From positions 1 through 64,000 of the forward strand of contig JAGNHN010000014.1 in NCBI GenBank assembly GCA_018001695.1: a stretch of DNA of 64,000 nucleotides, in the 5' to 3' direction. Positions 52,626-61,826 of the stretch are shown here, one piece after another. The notes beneath the pieces are model-generated. The model ran no database searches, was not told the DNA's origin, and worked only from the letters and a program-made list of their open reading frames with translations. This stretch comes from Lentimicrobiaceae bacterium. Its GTDB lineage: Bacteria; Bacteroidota; Bacteroidia; Bacteroidales; JAGNHN01. The first letter of the stretch is position 1. Every line of letters begins with the position of its first letter. The position numbers and the translations under genes are program-made.

Positions 52626-53615
52626 ATGATTGACCTGTCCACAACCTACCTCGGCCTCAGATTGCGTAATCCCCTGATCGCCGGCAGTTCCGGCCTTACC
52701 AATTCGCTGGAAGACCTGATAAAGCTGGAAAAAAATGGGGCCGCTGCCGTGGTGCTTAAATCCATCTTCGAAGAAGAGATTGTGCTCGAGCTCGAGCATA
52801 CCTTTAGTCAGATGTCCTCCCAGGGCTTTATCTACCCTGAAACGATGGAGTATTTTGATTATGATGAGATTGAAGATACTGTGTCTGGCTATCTTAAACT
52901 GATCAGGGATGCCAAAGCCCACTTGCAGATTCCGGTCATTGCCAGCATCAACTGTGTCACTGCCCAGAAATGGACCCATTTTGCCAAAGAAATCGAAGAC
53001 GCAGGTGCTGATGCGCTTGAACTGAATGCTTTCATCCTGCCTTCCGACTTCAGTCGCACGGGGACTGACTTTGAGCAGGTGTATTTCGATATTATAACAG
53101 AGGTCAGGAAACACATCAGCATTCCTATTGCACTTAAAGTCAGTTATTTCTTTTCCAACCTCGGCCCTTTTATCCAGCGTTTGTCCACCTCAGGCGTCAG
53201 CGGCCTTGTGCTGTTCAACCGCTTCTATAATCCTGATTTTGATATTGATAAGATGCAGGTAACTGCCACAAATGTGCTGAGCAGCCCCCAGGAAATTTCA
53301 ACCTCCCTGCGTTGGGTCGCGATACTGTCAGAACGGGTTTCCTGCGACCTGGCAGCCTCCACGGGGATCCACGATGGCAAAGGTGCCGTCAAACAGATTC
53401 TGGCAGGAGCTCAGGCCGTTCAGGTAGCTTCTGCACTTTATCTGCATGGCCCCGAGCATTTACAGGGAATGTTGCGGGAGATGGAAGACTGGATGGAAGA
53501 AAAGGGGTACACCTCACTGGATCAATTCAGGGGTAAGATGAGCCAGACCAGGAGCAAAAACCCGGCTGCTTATGAGCGTGTACAGTTCATGAAGTACTTC
53601 AAAGACAGGCAATAA
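52626..53615 (+). CDS. Dihydroorotate-dehydrogenase-like flavoprotein
   Basis: A 329-residue TIM-barrel protein of the DHOD superfamily. It begins IDLSTTYLGLRLRNPLIAGSSGLT, the class 1 start that binds FMN, with ASINCVTAQKW, ALELNAFILPSDF, ALKVSYFFSNLG and AASTGIHDGKGAVKQILAGAQAVQVASALY (phosphate-binding end of the barrel). Class 1 enzymes have a catalytic cysteine or serine after the N in the fourth strand region; here I see NAFILPS, so the active base is not obvious. It may be a paralogue without pyrimidine-synthesis activity. It is transcribed alone. Confidence 0.88.
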   Translation: MIDLSTTYLGLRLRNPLIAGSSGLTNSLEDLIKLEKNGAAAVVLKSIFEEEIVLELEHTFSQMSSQGFIYPETMEYFDYDEIEDTVSGYLKLIRDAKAHLQIPVIASINCVTAQKWTHFAKEIEDAGADALELNAFILPSDFSRTGTDFEQVYFDIITEVRKHISIPIALKVSYFFSNLGPFIQRLSTSGVSGLVLFNRFYNPDFDIDKMQVTATNVLSSPQEISTSLRWVAILSERVSCDLAASTGIHDGKGAVKQILAGAQAVQVASALYLHGPEHLQGMLREMEDWMEEKGYTSLDQFRGKMSQTRSKNPAAYERVQFMKYFKDRQ

Positions 53616-53618
53616 GCC

Positions 53619-54320
53619 TCAACCTACGACCAGTTTAAACCCCACCCCGTGAACATTGAGCAGGTTGACACGGGGATCCTCCTTCAGGTATTTTCTGAGC
53701 TTGGTGATGTAGACATCCATGCTGCGGGCGTTGAAATAAGAATCATCGTGCCAGATGGTTTGCAGGGCAGCCGTGCGGTCCAGGACCTGGTTCAGGTTCA
53801 GGCATAACAGGCGAAGCAGGTCGGCTTCACGTGTCGTGAGCTTCTGGCTTTTCTCGCCGATGGTGAGGGTTTGCCGGATATGGTCAAACACATATCCCCC
53901 GATGCGGAACACTTGTTTGTCCGGAGCCAATTCGTCCGGCAGGGCCCTTCTCAGTACTGCCGACATCCGCGCCAGCAGCTCCTCCATGCTGAAGGGTTTG
54001 GTGATATAGTCATCCGCCCCGGCCTGAAAACCCTTTAAAACATCTTCCTGCAGGGATTTGGCCGTCACGAAGAGGATGGGAACCAGCTTGTCGATGGCCC
54101 GGATCTCCTGTGCAAGGGTGAAGCCATCCTTGACCGGCATCATCACGTCGATGATGCAGAAATTCACTTCCCCTTCCCGGAACACCTCAAGGGCCTCCTG
54201 CCCGTTCACACACAAGCGCGTGGGATAACCCTTGGCTTCCAGGTATGACCGCAGGATATTTCCCAGGTTGCGGTCATCTTCAGCCAGCAATACCTTGATC
54301 TTGTTTTCCATAGCATTCAT
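53619..54320 (-). CDS. OmpR-family response regulator, RprY-like
   Basis: A 233-residue regulator: an N-terminal receiver domain with acidic pocket AEDD, the phosphorylated aspartate in CIIDVMMPVKDG, and the lysine in DDYITKPF; then a winged-helix DNA-binding domain at about 135-230 (LTTREADLLRLLCLNLNQVLDR, SMDVYITKLRKYLKEDPRVNLLNVHGVGFKLV). It forms an operon with the histidine kinase, which lies 12 bases upstream. RprY of Bacteroides is the nearest family I recognise. The methionine at residue 4 is an alternative start. Confidence 0.93.
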   Translation of the reverse strand: MNAMENKIKVLLAEDDRNLGNILRSYLEAKGYPTRLCVNGQEALEVFREGEVNFCIIDVMMPVKDGFTLAQEIRAIDKLVPILFVTAKSLQEDVLKGFQAGADDYITKPFSMEELLARMSAVLRRALPDELAPDKQVFRIGGYVFDHIRQTLTIGEKSQKLTTREADLLRLLCLNLNQVLDRTAALQTIWHDDSYFNARSMDVYITKLRKYLKEDPRVNLLNVHGVGFKLVVG

Positions 54321-54332
54321 ATTTTACGCCGG

Positions 54333-55904
54333 TCAACCCTGACCTTCCAGGTGTTGCGGCAGAAAGAACCGGAACTCTGACCCTTTGTTCAGCTCACTCT
54401 CCAAACCTACGACGCCTCCATGTTGCTCCACAATGGCTTTCACATAACTCAGGCCCAGTCCAAAACCCTTAAAATCATGGACATCTCCCGTTGGAACCCG
54501 GTATAGTTTATCAAAAACCTTGCGCTGATGCGCTTTGCTGATGCCGATGCCGTTATCCGCCACCTTCACCCATATACCCTGTTCATTGTTTTCTGTTGTG
54601 ATGCGTATTTCAGGTTTGCGTGGTGTATACTTATTGGCATTGTCAAGCAGGTTATAAATAACATTGGACACATGCACCCTGTCGGCCACCACCTGACTGT
54701 TACCGGCATGAAGTGCCATGGCAATGGTGCCATCCTTTATCTCAACCTGAATACGGATGTTGCGTATGACGTCTTCAATGACATGATGCAGGTCGAACTT
54801 TTCCTGCTTTAACCGGACCTGTCCTTTTTCGATGATGGCCGTCTGAAGGATTTTTTCCGCCATCACCCCCAGGCGTTTGTTTTCTTCACTGATGATGGAG
54901 ATGTAGCTGTTGTAAAGCGATTCTGATTTTTGGATATCACTGTCGGTCAGTGCCTCGCAAGCCAGCGCCACCGTGGATATGGGCGTTTTGAACTCATGTG
55001 TCATATTGTTGATGAAATCATTCTTCATCTCGGCAAACTTTCGCTGTCTGAGCACCACATTGATGCTGTATGCAAAGGTGAGGATGATGATGACCAGAAA
55101 GAGAATGGATATCCCCGTCATGCCCCAGAGCTGAAACAGGAGGGTATGACGTTCTCCGGGGAATCGGATCAGGAGATAGTCAGGTATGGCGCGGTGTTCG
55201 GAAGGGAAGAGCGGGAATACCATGCCTTTACGCAGTAGTAGTTCCGGATTGGCGCCGGGTTTTTGAATGACGAAAGCGTTGTGGCTGGGGTTATAGACGC
55301 CGAATTCAAAATCCATATGGATGCCGCGGGCGGCCAGTCCTTCCCTAAGCAGGGTGTCAATACTGCCAGCACTAAGCCGCTCTTCAATGGCCGGCATGCT
55401 ACCTTGCAGTATGATCTCGTCGAGCAGCTTGTCCATGAGAATCTGCTTTTTATGCCGCAGGTGCAGGCTGTCAAAGCGTTGATAGAGGTCTTGCTTATGC
55501 CGGGCTGTATCCTGCGCTAGTAGTTCAGGTACGGCTTCGGGGTCGATGACCAGTTGCCGGCTGTTGTCTCCCACCTCACTGCCCTGCCATTGCTGGTCAG
55601 ATTGATTTGGACTTCCTATCCGGGGCTGGCTGCGTAGGTGCTGATCGAGGGTACGCCGGAGGGAGTCCATGACCTCCAGGACGAGGGCATGATGATCTGC
55701 AGCGGGATCTGTCTTCAGGTAAAGGCCTGCCTCCTGCCATTCCATCTGATATATCGCCTGCCGCACGGCATGGTCTACCGCCAGCCGGAAATTGGCTTCC
55801 CTTATGGTAAGCCCGTTCCGGATCCAGTACACCTGGATGGCTACCAGGCCCATCATGGCAATGCCTGCCAGGGCGATAATCCAAATAAGCGCTTTACGAT
55901 CCAT
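54333..55904 (-). CDS. Sensor histidine kinase, RprX-like
   Basis: A 523-residue membrane kinase. Helix 1 is at about 5-25 (ALIWIIALAGIAMMGLVAIQVYWI), a periplasmic sensor of about 235 residues follows, then a second helix (ISILFLVIIILTFAYSIN) and the cytoplasmic catalytic part with the H-box NDFINNMTHEFKTPISTVAL (phosphorylated histidine), N-box NVIYNLLDNANKYT and G-boxes VADNGIGIS and GFGLGLSYVKAI. The sensor signal is unknown. The start is set at 55904 because the upstream TTG codon lies within the -7 element. Confidence 0.92.
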   Translation of the reverse strand: MDRKALIWIIALAGIAMMGLVAIQVYWIRNGLTIREANFRLAVDHAVRQAIYQMEWQEAGLYLKTDPAADHHALVLEVMDSLRRTLDQHLRSQPRIGSPNQSDQQWQGSEVGDNSRQLVIDPEAVPELLAQDTARHKQDLYQRFDSLHLRHKKQILMDKLLDEIILQGSMPAIEERLSAGSIDTLLREGLAARGIHMDFEFGVYNPSHNAFVIQKPGANPELLLRKGMVFPLFPSEHRAIPDYLLIRFPGERHTLLFQLWGMTGISILFLVIIILTFAYSINVVLRQRKFAEMKNDFINNMTHEFKTPISTVALACEALTDSDIQKSESLYNSYISIISEENKRLGVMAEKILQTAIIEKGQVRLKQEKFDLHHVIEDVIRNIRIQVEIKDGTIAMALHAGNSQVVADRVHVSNVIYNLLDNANKYTPRKPEIRITTENNEQGIWVKVADNGIGISKAHQRKVFDKLYRVPTGDVHDFKGFGLGLSYVKAIVEQHGGVVGLESELNKGSEFRFFLPQHLEGQG

Positions 55905-55913
55905 AGGATGAGA

Positions 55914-55921
55914 CAAATATA
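55914..55921 (-). promoter_or_regulatory. -7 element of the two-component operon
   Basis: On the minus strand it reads TATATTTG, matching TAnnTTTG, and ends 9 bases before the ATG at 55904. It overlaps the possible TTG start at 55916. Confidence 0.42.
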
Positions 55922-56019
55922 AACCGCAGCAGGGCCCGGACTTCCGCGGCTTAACACTTTTTAACGTTTCTTAAGCTCCATTAACAGCTTTGGCATATTT
56001 TGTGATGTAGTTTTGTGAC

Positions 56020-56137
56020 TGCTTATGCACATGCAACATACCGCGTAAGTTGTTTAAATCCCTCGTGCTACCTGCCTGCACAGCACGTTTTGGTTTTTGG
56101 TTTTGGTTAGAGGCCGCCCCCAGGGTGGCCTCTTTTA
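56020..56137 (+). ncRNA. Candidate small RNA ending in a strong terminator
   Basis: A -7-like TAGTTTTG (56008-56015) with a TTTG at 55989-55992 (spacer 15, slightly short) would start a transcript near 56020. It would carry a hairpin CGTGCT...AGCACG (56064-56087), a GT-rich single-stranded stretch and the terminator hairpin (56109-56137), giving about 118 bases. A seven-codon frame (ATG at 56025 to TAA at 56048) lies at its 5' end. I do not recognise a named RNA family. Evidence is by eye only. Confidence 0.35.
56109..56137 (+). terminator. Orphan strong terminator
   Basis: An 11-bp stem (AGAGGCCGCCC / GGGTGGCCTCT) with a 3-base loop followed by TTTTAT. No protein gene ends in front of it on the plus strand, so it most likely ends an untranslated RNA. 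Confidence 0.85.
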
Positions 56138-56702
56138 TAATAACAATGGAAGAACCTTTCCGGGTGAGAAAGATATATAACCCTGATCTGAACCCTTTGT
56201 CCGCTTTCATGCTTCCTCCCGATTATCCTTACCAATCGACAATCGCTTCCCTCAGCCTATCTTCTTCTGTTTCCTTCTGACAGGAAGGGTAAATATGATT
56301 GTTTTTGTCCTATGCTTACATTAAATCCTTGAGTGGTATTCATTAGTAAGGCTGAATTATGAAATCTCAACGCAGATAACCCGTGCAAATAGCCACCCGC
56401 CCAAAACGGGAACCATCCTCCACGCGGGTATAAAAATGACAGTCCAGAACAAAGTTCATTTACTAAACCATTGATCATATGCCACTTTTATGATGAGGGC
56501 TGTTCCCTATGCCCCTTATCTGGAGATACAGTCATATCATGACACGACTCCTAATACGCTCCCTGTCAATATTTTATCATATGTGCTTAATAATCCTTCG
56601 TGCTGATGTAATTTATATTAATTCTTAATACCTCTTGGTATATATTTACCCGGATTGTCATTGTTGTTGTACGAATTCCTCCGCCGGTAAAACCTTTACG
56701 CC

Positions 56703-57671
56703 ATGTTTCGAACGCTCTTTGTTATCGGATTAATGTGTGCTGCCCCTTTGATATTTTCTCAAAGCATTGAAAGGCAACTATTTGGAACATCAGGCTCCAG
56801 TGTGCAGCAAGGAAGCCATTGGATTGCGTTCTCTCTGGGTGAACCCATCACCTCCCAGGGCGCAGCCAACGGATTGATCCTGACCCAGGGGTTCCACCAA
56901 CCCGAAGTAAGGGTGCAAATAGATCAGCTACTGCTGGCCCGGGCCTTTCTGCAAGGTCCTTACAACAACGGCATCATGAATACGCAGTTAAGTACGCTTG
57001 GATACCTCCCCCTGACTCAACCCTACCATACTGCTCCCTGGCTCTACAACGGAAACGAAGCCCTGGTCCAGGTGCCTGCCAATGCCGTCGACTGGATTCT
57101 GGTGGAGCTGCGATCACACCCCGATACCATCGTGGCCCGAAGGGCCGGTCTTCTGCTCAACGATGGACGTATCATGGACATGGATGGGCAGGAAGGTCTG
57201 CGCTTCTCTCAGGTGCTGCCCGGTAACTATTTTCTTGTGATAGACCATCGTAACCATATGCCGGTGATGACCGCCCAGGCTGTCCCGGTACCCAGTCAGC
57301 AGGTCTACGACCTTGCCAGCACCGGTGGACTGCAGCTTTATGGAGGCAATGCGTCAGCCATCCCGCTCAGCGGGGGCAATCGTGGCCTGGTGGCCGGGGA
57401 TATCAACAAGAACAGGCAACTCAAGTATAGCGGATCAGGCAATGACCGCAGCCTGATCCTGCAGGCCATCGTGAACCAGACCGGTTCCACCTCTATCAAT
57501 ACAGTCATCAATGGCTATTATCACCAGGATGTCAACCTCAACGGGCAGGTACGCTATAGCGGCGCCGGCAATGATGCCGCCCTGATTATTCAGAATTTGG
57601 TAAACCTCACCGGAAACACCTCCATCAATACCGTATTCAACAGCCCTGTTCCGCAGGGAGTCCAGAAGTAA
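56703..57671 (+). CDS. Exported protein with dockerin-like repeats
   Basis: A 322-residue protein with signal peptide (FVIGLMCAAPLIFSQ). The first part (LFGTSGSSVQQGSHWIAFSLGEPITSQGAANGLILTQGFHQP) is a leader common on surface proteins of this phylum. The C-terminal 90 residues have two calcium-loop-like repeats, D-I-N-K-N-R-x6-GSGND and D-V-N-L-N-G-x6-GAGND, each followed by LILQ/LIIQ helices, as in dockerin-like modules. A T9SS sorting domain is not evident. The gene stops 20 bases before the giant surface protein, so the two may be co-expressed. Confidence 0.8.
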   Translation: MFRTLFVIGLMCAAPLIFSQSIERQLFGTSGSSVQQGSHWIAFSLGEPITSQGAANGLILTQGFHQPEVRVQIDQLLLARAFLQGPYNNGIMNTQLSTLGYLPLTQPYHTAPWLYNGNEALVQVPANAVDWILVELRSHPDTIVARRAGLLLNDGRIMDMDGQEGLRFSQVLPGNYFLVIDHRNHMPVMTAQAVPVPSQQVYDLASTGGLQLYGGNASAIPLSGGNRGLVAGDINKNRQLKYSGSGNDRSLILQAIVNQTGSTSINTVINGYYHQDVNLNGQVRYSGAGNDAALIIQNLVNLTGNTSINTVFNSPVPQGVQK

Positions 57672-57691
57672 AAAAATATAAATCAAGTACG

Positions 57692-60600
57692 ATGAAACGA
57701 TTCGTTTTACTCAGCACGATCATCTGTATCTCCGGATTTCTGCTGGCACAGGTACCTCAGGCTATTCAATATCAGGCCGTCATCAGAGATGCACAGGGTA
57801 ATCCGCTCGCATCTCAGTTCATTCGCCTGCGTATCTCAGTGTTGACAGACAGCCTGACAGGCCTGTCGGAATACACCGAGACCCATCAGGTTATGACAAC
57901 GAACCTGGGCATGGTACACCTTGCCATCGGGCAGGGCAGTGTGGTGTATGGACAGTTTTCATCCATCCACTGGGGCAGCGGTCCGCGCTATGCCAGGGTG
58001 GAGCTGGACATGGCCCTGAACGGCACTTATACCTTGCTGGCAACCACGCAATTATTATCTGTACCTTATGCACTGTATGCCGGCAGCAGTGGTATAGTGC
58101 AAATGAGCAGTCAACAAAGGGATGCCTTGACTAACCCACCAACAGGTATGCAGATCATCAATACCGACAATGGCTGTTTCAATGTTTTCAATGGGAATTT
58201 CTGGATAGAAATGTGTGGACAATGCGTACCCCAACCCGACCCTGCCTTCGCCGGACAGGATATGCTGGGTTTATCCGGAACCCAGGTCCAGTTACAGGCC
58301 AACCAGCCGGTGCACGGAATCGGGATCTGGTCGGTGATAAACGGCAGCGGCGGCATAATTGACGATGCCAGTCAACACAATAGCTCCTTCACGGGCCATC
58401 CAGGGGCAGTATATACCTTAGTCTGGACGATTTCCAACAGTTGCGGGAGCAGTTCCGACACCGTTCAAATCGGCTTCGCCTGTGATCCGCAGTATATCCC
58501 GGCTGATGCCGGCAGCGACGTGGCCATATGCCCGGGAGGCTGTGCCCAGTTGACCGCTTCGGGAGGCGTATCCTACCTTTGGAATACGCAGGAGCAACAG
58601 GCTAGCATACAAGTATGCCCATCCCAGACCACGACCTATTATGTCACGGTGACCGACGACTATGGTTGCACGGCAGAAGCATCCGTGACGGTGACTGTTA
58701 ATCCCTTCCCGAATGCTAATGCAGGCCCGGACGTGAGTATATGCATGGGAGAATGTACCCAGCTTCAGGCCAGTGGGGGATCGACATATCTCTGGAGCAC
58801 CCAGGAAACCACGGCAGACATCCAGGTTTGTCCTGTTCAAACCACCACCTATACCGTCACCGCCACCGATGCCCAGGGTTGCGTGGCTACGGCCGAGGTT
58901 GTAGTAACGGTGCGGCTCCTTCCGGTTGCCAATGCCGGACAGGATGTGAGTGTATGTTCAGACGAATGTGCTCATTTGCAGGTCAGTGGGGGAGCAACGT
59001 ATCTCTGGAGTACCCAAGAAACCACGGCTGAGATACAGGTCTGTCCTGCACAAACCACAACCTATGGTGTGACCGTGAGCGATGTTCATGGTTGCATGGC
59101 CAGTGATGAGGTGACGGTAACCGTCAATGCGCTGCCCGTGGCAGATGCAGGACAGGACACAGCCATCTGCCCTGGAGATTGCACCCAACTCCTGGCGAGC
59201 GGCGGAACCACTTACCTTTGGAGCACCCAGGAAACCACGGCTGAGATACAGGTCTGTCCTGCACAAACCACCACCTATATCGTCATCGTGAGCGATGTTC
59301 ATGGCTGTATGGACAGCGATGAGGTGACGGTAAGCGTCAATGCACCGCCCGTGGCAGATGCTGGGCAGGATACCGCGATCTGCCCTGGAGATTGCGCCCA
59401 ACTCCTGGCGAGCGGAGGAACCACCTATCTCTGGAGCACGCAGGCAACCACGGCAGGCATACAGGTTTGCCCTACCACAGTTACCAAATACTACCTGACA
59501 GTAACTGATTTGAATGCTTGCTCTGCCGTGGATTCGGTAATCGTGGAGATGCTGCCTTTACCTGACCTGCCAAATGCCGGACCGGATAACCTCAATATCG
59601 CGGGTACAACTGCCACCCTGCAAGCCAATACACCTGTCATTGGCAGCGGGCAATGGTCCATCATTATTGGACAGGGAGGTAGTTTTGCAGATGATACTGT
59701 CGCGACAACCCAGTTCACAGGGCAGGTAGGACAGAGCTATATGCTGGTTTGGACCATCAGCACGGTTTGCGCGAGTTTAAGCGATACCGTTATGATCGCC
59801 TTCCCTTATCAGCAAACCTTTGTACAATGTGGTGATTCACTGACGGATACGCGTGACGGACAAATCTATCCAACCGTTCAGATCGGCACCCAGTGCTGGA
59901 TGGCGAAGAACCTGAATTTGGGTACCCTGATCACTGCTACCAGCGAGCAGATGAATAATACCACCATCGAAAAGTACTGTTATAACGACAATGTCAGTAA
60001 TTGCGATATATATGGCGGGTTGTATCAATGGGATGAAATGATGGATTACACCACCACCGAAGGTGCGCAGGGGATTTGCCCCGATGGCTGGCATCTTCCC
60101 ACAGATGGTGAATGGTGCACGCTGACTACTTTCCTGGATCCCACGGTTAACTGCAATCTTACAGGATCGTTTGGCACAGATGCAGGAGGAAAAATGAAAG
60201 ATACGGGCACCACGTATTGGAATACGGTCAATGTCGGTGCTACCAACAGCAGTGGCTTCTCGGCACTCCCTGCCGGTTACCGGTACAACGGAATCATCTA
60301 TTTTCTAAATGCTACCGCTGCCTTTTGGTCGTCCACCGAGACATACTACTCCAATGGGACTTACTGGTACTTGCAGAACAACAGTGCCGCGGTTTACCGC
60401 GACATCCTTGGCAAAACCCTCGGGTTCTCGGTGCGCTGCCTGTTGGATACTACGCTAGCTTGCACCCCCCAGCCCGACCAGGCCAATGCCGGACCGGATA
60501 AGCTCAATATCGCAGGTACAACAACCAGCCTGCAAGCCAATACACCCGTCAATGGCAGCGGGCAGTGGTCTATCATCAGCGGACAGGGCGGCAGTTTTGC

Positions 60601-61381
60601 GGATGATACGCTCGCGACAAGCCTGTTTACTGGGCAGGCGGGAGAGACCTATGTCCTGGTATGGACCATCTCAAATCAGTGCGGAAGTACAAGTGATACG
60701 GTTCAAATCGGGTTTGCTCAAACTACTCCTGGATTTGGCCAGTGCGGAGATACCTTAACAGATGCCCGTGATGGAAATACCTACAATACAGTGTTAATTG
60801 GCACCCAATGCTGGATGAAGGAGAACCTGGCCTATTTGCCATCAGTAAGCCCTTCAAATCAGGGCTCAGAAACGACACCTTATTATTATGTCTATAATTA
60901 CCAGGGTACAGACATAACTACTGCCAAAGCAACAAGTAATTATCAGACTTACGGCGTCTTGTACAACTGGCCGGCAGCCATGGCCGGCCATGCCAGCAGC
61001 AATGCTGTCCCCAGCGGGGTGCAGGGCGTCTGTCCGACTGGTTGGCATATACCAAGCGATGGAGAATGGACACAACTGTTAACTTATCTCGGCGGCACAA
61101 CGATTGCCGGCGGAAAATTAAAAGAAGTGGGTACTTCACATTGGTTTAATCCAAATACCGGAGCTACAGACATCAGTGGGTTTACGGCTCTTCCGGCTGG
61201 CGGGCGCTACCCAAATGGCATTTTCAATTACCTTGGGCACTTCATTTATTTTTGGGCAGCTACCGAGTATAGCAGCGCAAATGCCTGGACCAGCGGCCTG
61301 TACTATAATCTTGAATCTGTATATTGGCTCAACTACAGCAAGAGCTTCGGCTTCTCGGTGCGTTGCATTAAAAATAACTGA
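57692..61381 (+). CDS. Giant repeat surface protein with FISUMP domains
   Basis: A 1229-residue exported protein (signal ...CISGFLLAQ). After an N-terminal domain (about 20-150) comes one ANTPV/GQGG-type module (about 187-262), five Ig/PKD-like repeats of exactly 71 residues (about 272-626; hallmarks DAG-x-D, C-x3-C, SGG-x-TYLWSTQ and IQVCP-x-QTTTY), a second ANTPV/GQGG module, a FISUMP domain (CGDSLTDTRDGQIYPTVQIGTQCWMAKNL to GFSVRCLL), a third module and a second FISUMP domain ending SFGFSVRCIKNN. Paired cysteines suggest disulfides within each repeat. Adhesion or surface-layer role is likely but inferred. No canonical T9SS sorting domain is seen. Confidence 0.9.
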   Translation: MKRFVLLSTIICISGFLLAQVPQAIQYQAVIRDAQGNPLASQFIRLRISVLTDSLTGLSEYTETHQVMTTNLGMVHLAIGQGSVVYGQFSSIHWGSGPRYARVELDMALNGTYTLLATTQLLSVPYALYAGSSGIVQMSSQQRDALTNPPTGMQIINTDNGCFNVFNGNFWIEMCGQCVPQPDPAFAGQDMLGLSGTQVQLQANQPVHGIGIWSVINGSGGIIDDASQHNSSFTGHPGAVYTLVWTISNSCGSSSDTVQIGFACDPQYIPADAGSDVAICPGGCAQLTASGGVSYLWNTQEQQASIQVCPSQTTTYYVTVTDDYGCTAEASVTVTVNPFPNANAGPDVSICMGECTQLQASGGSTYLWSTQETTADIQVCPVQTTTYTVTATDAQGCVATAEVVVTVRLLPVANAGQDVSVCSDECAHLQVSGGATYLWSTQETTAEIQVCPAQTTTYGVTVSDVHGCMASDEVTVTVNALPVADAGQDTAICPGDCTQLLASGGTTYLWSTQETTAEIQVCPAQTTTYIVIVSDVHGCMDSDEVTVSVNAPPVADAGQDTAICPGDCAQLLASGGTTYLWSTQATTAGIQVCPTTVTKYYLTVTDLNACSAVDSVIVEMLPLPDLPNAGPDNLNIAGTTATLQANTPVIGSGQWSIIIGQGGSFADDTVATTQFTGQVGQSYMLVWTISTVCASLSDTVMIAFPYQQTFVQCGDSLTDTRDGQIYPTVQIGTQCWMAKNLNLGTLITATSEQMNNTTIEKYCYNDNVSNCDIYGGLYQWDEMMDYTTTEGAQGICPDGWHLPTDGEWCTLTTFLDPTVNCNLTGSFGTDAGGKMKDTGTTYWNTVNVGATNSSGFSALPAGYRYNGIIYFLNATAAFWSSTETYYSNGTYWYLQNNSAAVYRDILGKTLGFSVRCLLDTTLACTPQPDQANAGPDKLNIAGTTTSLQANTPVNGSGQWSIISGQGGSFADDTLATSLFTGQAGETYVLVWTISNQCGSTSDTVQIGFAQTTPGFGQCGDTLTDARDGNTYNTVLIGTQCWMKENLAYLPSVSPSNQGSETTPYYYVYNYQGTDITTAKATSNYQTYGVLYNWPAAMAGHASSNAVPSGVQGVCPTGWHIPSDGEWTQLLTYLGGTTIAGGKLKEVGTSHWFNPNTGATDISGFTALPAGGRYPNGIFNYLGHFIYFWAATEYSSANAWTSGLYYNLESVYWLNYSKSFGFSVRCIKNN
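58505..59569 (+). repeat. Five tandem 213-bp in-frame repeats
   Basis: Repeat starts (the D/N of D-A-G) lie at 58505, 58718, 58931, 59144 and 59357, an exact 213-base period. Repeats 3 and 4 share a run of about 40 identical bases near AAACCACGGCTGAGATACAG, and repeats 4 and 5 share long identical segments from GATTGCNCCC on, so recent duplication or gene conversion has occurred. Repeats 1 and 2 are more divergent. Confidence 0.93.
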
Positions 61382-61826
61382 GTCTGTTTTCTTAATTGAG
61401 GACATTCGTAACAGGCATTAAACCCGGCACAGGGTATTTCGTTTCGTGTTGTAGAAGATCAGACCTACTGCATCTCCTCCTGACCTGATCCAAACCGGTG
61501 TTGCAGTAGTAATTTGCATAAAGGCCGGTAATCCATCATTTTATGTTTGCAATGTCTTTTTTATCTCTACAAAAGGAAATGCATCTGACATTATGTGTTC
61601 TCAAATAGTGAAACATGAAATAGGAACTGTTTAAGGAAATCAGCCATGACAATCGGTTTAAATATGTCGCAGGAGCAAAGATGAAATGACTTTGAGATTG
61701 CACTGAAAAAGATGACCCAAATACTCGCTAAATAGCATAACAATTAGTGAATATATTCTCCTAAAGTAGTATCATTGTGGAAGAACTTCCTGGTAGTAAA
61801 CGGTCCCGACCATAAGCCGGATAAAA
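61382..61826. other. Intergenic region (445 bases)
   Basis: AT-rich stretch with no coding region of credible character. One perfect inverted repeat is visible: CTACTGCA (61465-61472) and TGCAGTAG (61502-61509) with a loop of 29 bases, not followed by a T run, so not a typical terminator. The promoter of the thioredoxin-like gene must lie near its end, but no exact TAnnTTTG element was found. Confidence 0.55.

Larger units (their letters stand above)
55917..56702. other. Gene-poor intergenic region (786 bases)
   Basis: No convincing protein-coding gene is seen here between the divergent histidine kinase and the secreted protein at 56703. The first 220 bases contain a plus-strand promoter-like element, a hairpin and a strong terminator (candidate small RNA, see 56020-56137). 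The rest, from about 56140 to 56702, is AT-rich and shows no clear repeats or start sites. A 76-codon frame at 56050-56280 runs across the terminator and has no family-like sequence, so I do not call it. Confidence 0.6.

Noticed and set aside
56050-56280. A 76-codon frame in the gene-poor region
   Set aside because: It crosses a strong terminator hairpin and has a Ser/Leu-rich tail with no conserved features.
58505-59569. CRISPR or mobile-element repeats
   Set aside because: The 213-bp repeats are in-frame coding units of a surface protein with conserved cysteine and aromatic residues.
61465-61509. Inverted repeat as a terminator of the giant surface-protein gene
   Set aside because: The stem has only eight pairs with a 29-base loop and no T run on either strand, so termination is not supported.
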